From: Branchiostoma floridae
Lineage: Eukaryota; Chordata; Leptocardii; Amphioxiformes; Branchiostomatidae
NCBI RefSeq assembly: GCF_000003815.2
Contig: NC_049995.1
Span: forward strand, 14,909,596 to 14,931,495
Reading direction: 5' to 3'
Length of the DNA stretch: 21,900 bases
The stretch's first letter is position 1. Each line of letters begins with the position of its first letter. The notes beneath the pieces were generated by a model that did no database searches, was not told the origin of the DNA, and saw only the letters and a program-made list of their open reading frames with translations. A program made the position numbers and the translations under genes. Shown in pieces: positions 18,594 to 21,900 of this stretch.

Positions 18594-18994
18594 TATACAC
18601 CTTTCTCACGCGGCGGCCATGATAGATCGAAGAAGAGGTCAATGAGGCAAACAGACAAAACTTATTTCTAAAATCAGGTCCCATTTAGTTTTCCCCCAAA
18701 CCACACAAATTTTCATGATATAAGATGGAATGATAAATATTACAAGAAGTGTTATGCACCGAAAGATGTAGCAATTTAGAGTAGTGTAGACTGACCCCAT
18801 AGTCCCTTAAGAGATGCAAAATAACAACATAATAATGCAAATTTTTAAGGAATTTGCAGCCATTCACTTATTGGTCGATTTCCAAATTGGCAGGCTACCA
18901 TTGGTCGAACTGCTAATTATGATGGACAGCCTTTTGTTTGCCACATTGAACTCGTTTTAGATCTATCATGGCCGCCGCATGAGAAAGGTGTATA
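18594..18994. mobile_element. MITE with 35-bp terminal inverted repeats
   Basis: The arms at 18594-18628 and 18960-18994 match at 34 of 35 positions; a shared core is GCGGCGGCCATGATAGATC. The ends read TATACACC and GGTGTATA, which would fit an insertion at TA as in Tc1/mariner-type elements. The 331-base interior is AT-rich with no coding potential. Confidence 0.75.
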
Positions 18995-19244
18995 CAAGAT
19001 GATGGCGTGAGCAGAAGGGGAAGAGTCCACTAAGGTGCGGGGGTGGTCGTAGGGGTCCAGAATTCAAAACTTTCCCAGGGGAGCATGCCCCGGGCAATCG
19101 CCTAGTATTGTTGCACCTCCAATTACTCCAAGTACTGAAAATTAGGTATTACTAAGCAATATTGCCCCTATAGAAGTATTTTGCTGCCGCTGTATTATAA
19201 AAGATGATTGTTTCGACAGAAAGGGAAAGAGTCCACTACAGTGC

Positions 19245-19497
19245 AGCACGTCACCAGAACGTACTGCGCCTGCGCGAAAAGTATAGACATGCTAAACCTT
19301 GCTAAACCCCGGTTTACTAAAGGGCCGCATTTAAGAAAGTACGTGCGTATATAAGGGTAAAACTCCGTGTACGTTTTACACGAAACCATGTCTCTAACAT
19401 ATACTGTGCAACAAGCGGGATTTTAATGCAACGTTGACCAAACCAAGCCCCAAACTACCAGGGTTTGCGCAGGCGCAGTACGTTCCGGTGACGTGCT
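19245..19497. mobile_element. MITE with 31-bp terminal inverted repeats and 9-bp target duplication
   Basis: The arms at 19245-19275 and 19467-19497 are 31 bases long with one mismatch (for example GAACGTACTGCGCCTGCGC on the left arm). Flanking 9-mers CTACAGTGC (19236-19244) and CTACGGTGC (19498-19506) match at 8 of 9 positions and look like a target-site duplication. A 9-bp duplication with TIRs of this length is typical of Mutator-like elements; that class is inferred. The element is 253 bp, too short to encode a transposase. Confidence 0.75.
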
Positions 19498-19506
19498 CTA
19501 CGGTGC

Positions 19507-19610
19507 GAGGGTGATCGCAGGGGTGGTCCTGAGTTTGAACCCTGCTGTGTCACCAATCGTGTGCCATTGGGGAGGCACTTTACAATTGACTTTCCCCTCT
19601 TCGTTCACTT
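19507..19610 (+). repeat. Possible B-box-bearing SINE fragment
   Basis: GAGTTTGAACCCTGC at 19531-19545 resembles a polymerase III B box, and it follows a unit related to the nearby minisatellite. No A box was identified; tentative. Confidence 0.3.
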
Positions 19611-19734
19611 GCAGGTACCTAGCTTCGGCTATAGTATATACGGCCGGCCGTCGGATAGGACATTAGAATAAAACTGTGCCATAATGATCAACATAATGAT
19701 CGTGGACACTAAAGGAAGAAAGAAAGAAAGAACA

Positions 19735-19885
19735 GGAACAGTCCAATACGGTGCGAGGGTGATGGCAGGAAGAGTCCACTATGGTCCAAGGGTGATGGCA
19801 GGAAGAGTCCACTATGGTGCGGGAGTGGCAGCAGGCTGCAGGAAGAGTCCACTATGGTGCAAGGGTGATCGAGGGGGTGGTAGCT
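19735..19885. repeat. 33-40 bp minisatellite
   Basis: Four units begin with GTCC at 19741, 19774, 19807 and 19847 (spacings 33, 33, 40). The core is GAAGAGTCCACTATGGTGC followed by RAGGGTGATGGCAG. Related single units occur at about 19020, 19228 and 19493-19530. The last unit overlaps the end of the minus-strand exon at 19852-19992 and carries its stop codon. Confidence 0.8.
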
Positions 19886-19992
19886 GGCTGCGTGAAGCTC
19901 ATCTCCTGCACGATGATGCGTGACATCAGCGCGAGGATGATGGCGGCAAACACCGTCACCAGCGACATGAACGTCAACGGGAAGGAGTAGAT
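19852..19992 (-). CDS. C-terminal exon of an unidentified membrane protein (copy 1, proximal)
   Basis: On the minus strand a strong acceptor (pyrimidine-rich tract, then CGTCTCCAG at 19993-20001) precedes 46 codons and a TAG stop at 19852-19854. The peptide starts IYSFPLTFMSL, continues with a hydrophobic helix (VTVFAAIILALM) and then SRIIVQEMSFTQ, and ends PATTPSITLAP. The motif ALM-x-x-II-x-x-E is shared with the exon at 21490-21654, and the splice border falls at the same residue. This supports real exons in the same phase. No further coding exon is visible between the two, although a 100-N gap of unknown true size lies at 20096-20195. The last codons and the stop fall inside a minisatellite unit. 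The family is unknown; a terminal helix of a transporter is the best description. Confidence 0.6.
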   Translation of the reverse strand: MYSFPLTFMSLVTVFAAIILALMSRIIVQEMSFTQPATTPSITLAP

Positions 19993-20095
19993 CTGGAGAC
20001 GAAAAATAAAATGAAAAAAAATCAAGGCAGTCAGAGATGGAGGACTTAACTCTCTTCCTAATTCTGCTTTGAAGATTAATACTTAAACTAAAGCC

Positions 20096-20195
20096 NNNNN
20101 NNNNNNNNNNNNNNNNNNNNNNNNNNNNNNNNNNNNNNNNNNNNNNNNNNNNNNNNNNNNNNNNNNNNNNNNNNNNNNNNNNNNNNNNNNNNNNN
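20096..20195. other. Assembly gap (N)
   Basis: Exactly 100 N; the true size may differ. Exons between the two terminal membrane-protein exons could be missing here. Confidence 1.
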
Positions 20196-21080
20196 AAGTC
20201 TGATAATTATTGCACATTAGAGCACATATATCCTAGACAGATAGTTATGAGAAGAGATAAATTTTAGATGTTCATATGGTCCTTAAGATACACAGTTACA
20301 TACATGATGATACTAAATGATATTATACAGATTATTATCACTATGATGTATTGAAGCATGCTGTAGTTGAAGAAAAGAAAATTTGTTAGCAAGTGTTGGC
20401 AAGAACTATATAATTATATATTGCCCTAGACTGAGAAATAAAGAAAATTATTAGTACATTGGTTTCTATTTCTTGTAGTACATTGAGAAAAGATTATTAC
20501 ATTAATGTCTATTGCTACATAGAGAAAAGAACTGAAAGTTTCATGTATGTTTGCTACATCAAACAGAAAGACTAACATGCAAATAAAGTCAAGACTTTTG
20601 CCATGCTATTTCTGCAATAAAAACGCATGTATGATGAAAAACATTTAGTGTAAAGTCAACTTGCATAATTTTGCCAGGTATCCTATTGCTTTCAAGACCA
20701 GTATAAAAAAAAACAGCACATTCAAAGAGATGTAATATTACTAAATGCAGCATCAGTATGCACACTTAAGATATCTTGGTGTTGAAAAGGGCTTGATGAC
20801 ATTCTCTTTTTTATGTCACAACCTTTTCAGGGTACCAGGCGGAATTATGACGGTTGACATTAAGAATATGTCATAGCACCATTTTCTTCACAAAGCATGT
20901 GACGCCTCTGCAGCTGAGGTGACCCTTGTTCTATGCGGCCATGCATACACCTTTTTCTAAGTTCCTACGATTTCTTTTCTGCATGCATCAGTGCTATAAT
21001 TATGTGCAAAACAATGTCATAAAGACACTTTGTTAGTAGATAGAGAAAACATTGCAGCTGCAACATTAGTTAAGGACTGC
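20196..21080. other. AT-rich noncoding stretch
   Basis: No exon-like open frame or repeat was recognised on either strand. It would be intron or 3' UTR of the minus-strand terminal exons if they belong to one gene. Confidence 0.5.
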
Positions 21081-21084
21081 AACC

Positions 21085-21160
21085 CTTTCTAGTAGCGTGC
21101 ATCTAAACTCCCCATCTCTTGATCCATGGGCAGGGATACTAACCATTGTACTACACATGC
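21085..21160 (-). mobile_element. tRNA-derived SINE head (minus strand)
   Basis: On the minus strand TAGTACAATGG (21153-21143) is an exact A-box match, continuing TTAGTATCCCTGCC as in tRNA-Asp/Glu-like genes. A weak B-box-like GGGAGTTTAGATGC follows near 21113-21100. No cloverleaf forms, so it is a SINE remnant, not a tRNA gene. Confidence 0.45.
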
Positions 21161-21165
21161 ATGTT

Positions 21166-21449
21166 AGGCAACAGCAAGTAAATTTTATGGATGACATCCT
21201 CTGCAGACTGCAAAAATAGTGGAAAAAATATCTATCCAACAAGTTTCACTTGTCCTGATTAACTACAGTCACTAGTGTCACTTCTACAAGTACAATCATT
21301 TAAGGTGACAACACAACCTATTCTTCCAATTTTGTTCTCATTTTGACCAATGTTCTAGCCAAGGATTAAAAAAATTCTTTTTTTTCTGAAATCAGGCAAA
21401 AATTAACGAGCACTCAGATGTCATCCATAAAATTTACTTGCTGTTGCCT
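21166..21449. repeat. Perfect 33-bp inverted repeat, 218-base spacer
   Basis: The segment 21166-21198 (AGGCAACAGCAAGTAAATTT ...) is matched base for base in reverse complement at 21417-21449. The right arm ends about 40 bases from the stop codon of the minus-strand exon at 21490-21654, so it would be in its 3' UTR. The absence of any mismatch suggests a recent event. Confidence 0.85.
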
Positions 21450-21489
21450 TACTACACAATCAGGCTCCTGTAAAGACTCAAACCTGATG

Positions 21490-21654
21490 TTATTGCGATG
21501 GTGTTACAGGAACTGCTGGAGTCTCTAGCGTCGCAGCTATGCTTTCAAACATCCCCCGGTCGATTTCTCGGAATATGATGTTGGTCATGAGGGCGAAGAA
21601 AACACCAGCCGCCACCTTAGCAAGGGCGGCGTTCGTTACGGGCGTGCCGTACAT
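21490..21654 (-). CDS. C-terminal exon of an unidentified membrane protein (copy 2, distal)
   Basis: Read on the minus strand, an acceptor ending CCATAG at 21655-21656 is followed by an open frame of 54 codons to TAA (21490-21492). The peptide starts MYGTPVTNAAL and has a hydrophobic run (about residues 9-27: VAAGVFFALM, then TNIIF). A charged stretch (FREIDRGMFES) follows, then a Thr/Pro-rich tail ending VPVTPSQ. It fits the last transmembrane helix plus a short tail of a multi-pass transporter. The leading Met is probably internal, with the rest of the gene beyond position 21900. It aligns without gaps to the exon at 19852-19992 (about 12 identities in the first 31 residues). An MFS carrier such as an SLC46-like protein is possible, but I do not recognise the family with confidence. 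The Pro/Thr-rich end makes a cytosolic tail plausible. Confidence 0.6.
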   Translation of the reverse strand: MYGTPVTNAALAKVAAGVFFALMTNIIFREIDRGMFESIAATLETPAVPVTPSQ

Positions 21655-21900
21655 CTATGGTGTGGAAAAATTGTTTTGGGACAAAAAATGGTCATTCATT
21701 ATGTTAATGTAAACATTTATCTATTTTCTTATTTTAACCGCCAATCACACTCAGGCTACAGTCTGTTTTTCAGATGTCCCTGGACACATACAGAACTCAA
21801 ACAACATTATTATCTAAAATAGACAGCAAATACAACTGTTAGTTGGGCAGTCCTCTGGCTGTATTCCTGTAGGTCACAAACACAGACAGACACACCTACA

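Overview
The window is a stretch of chordate nuclear genome, almost certainly from an amphioxus (Branchiostoma). The decisive evidence is a complete six-exon green fluorescent protein gene on the + strand (ATG at 12915, stop at 15642). Its conceptual protein is 219 residues with a Gly-Tyr-Gly chromophore and the sequence style of the lancelet GFPa-type proteins. All five introns have GT/AG ends. The rest of the window is gene-poor and dense in satellites, microsatellites, foldback (MITE-like) elements and broken non-LTR retrotransposons. Three assembly gaps are present (1270-1435, 3083-3182, 20096-20195).

Layout. Positions 1-3800 hold several copies of an interspersed element that ends in (TTCC)n tracts, two copies of a second repeat next to those tracts, and the 3' end of a LINE reverse transcriptase on the minus strand (1436-1890). 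Positions 3806-4260 hold another minus-strand LINE 3' end with a Cys/His zinc-binding tail and a (TAAA)n terminus. Positions 4390-5090 are a 141-bp satellite (about five units). Positions 5138-5713 (minus) look like a small gene or gene relic of unknown family. Positions 6180-7760 are a second satellite (about 14 units of about 115 bp). Positions 8330-11600 are nested interspersed repeats and MITEs. Positions 12030-12340 hold a tRNA-promoter-like element split by an insertion. A TATA-containing promoter lies just upstream of the GFP gene (12856 to about 16465). Beyond it come AT/GA microsatellites (16523-16800), foldback elements (16937-19497), a plus-strand LINE 3' end (18056-18470) and a 33-40 bp minisatellite (19735-19885).

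At the right edge two minus-strand exons (19852-19992 and 21490-21654) encode homologous C-terminal membrane-helix segments. Each has its own splice acceptor and stop codon, and the exon border falls at the same residue. They are either mutually exclusive last exons of one gene entering from beyond position 21900, or last exons of tandem paralogues.

The GFP is a stand-alone fluorescent protein, and its neighbours show no functional link to it. Transposable elements have entered its introns 2 and 4 and its 3' UTR, where a long hairpin would be present in the mRNA. The most interesting points are the duplicated terminal exons, the minisatellite that supplies one of their stop codons, the 3' UTR hairpin, and the two unrelated satellites that bracket an unidentified minus-strand unit.
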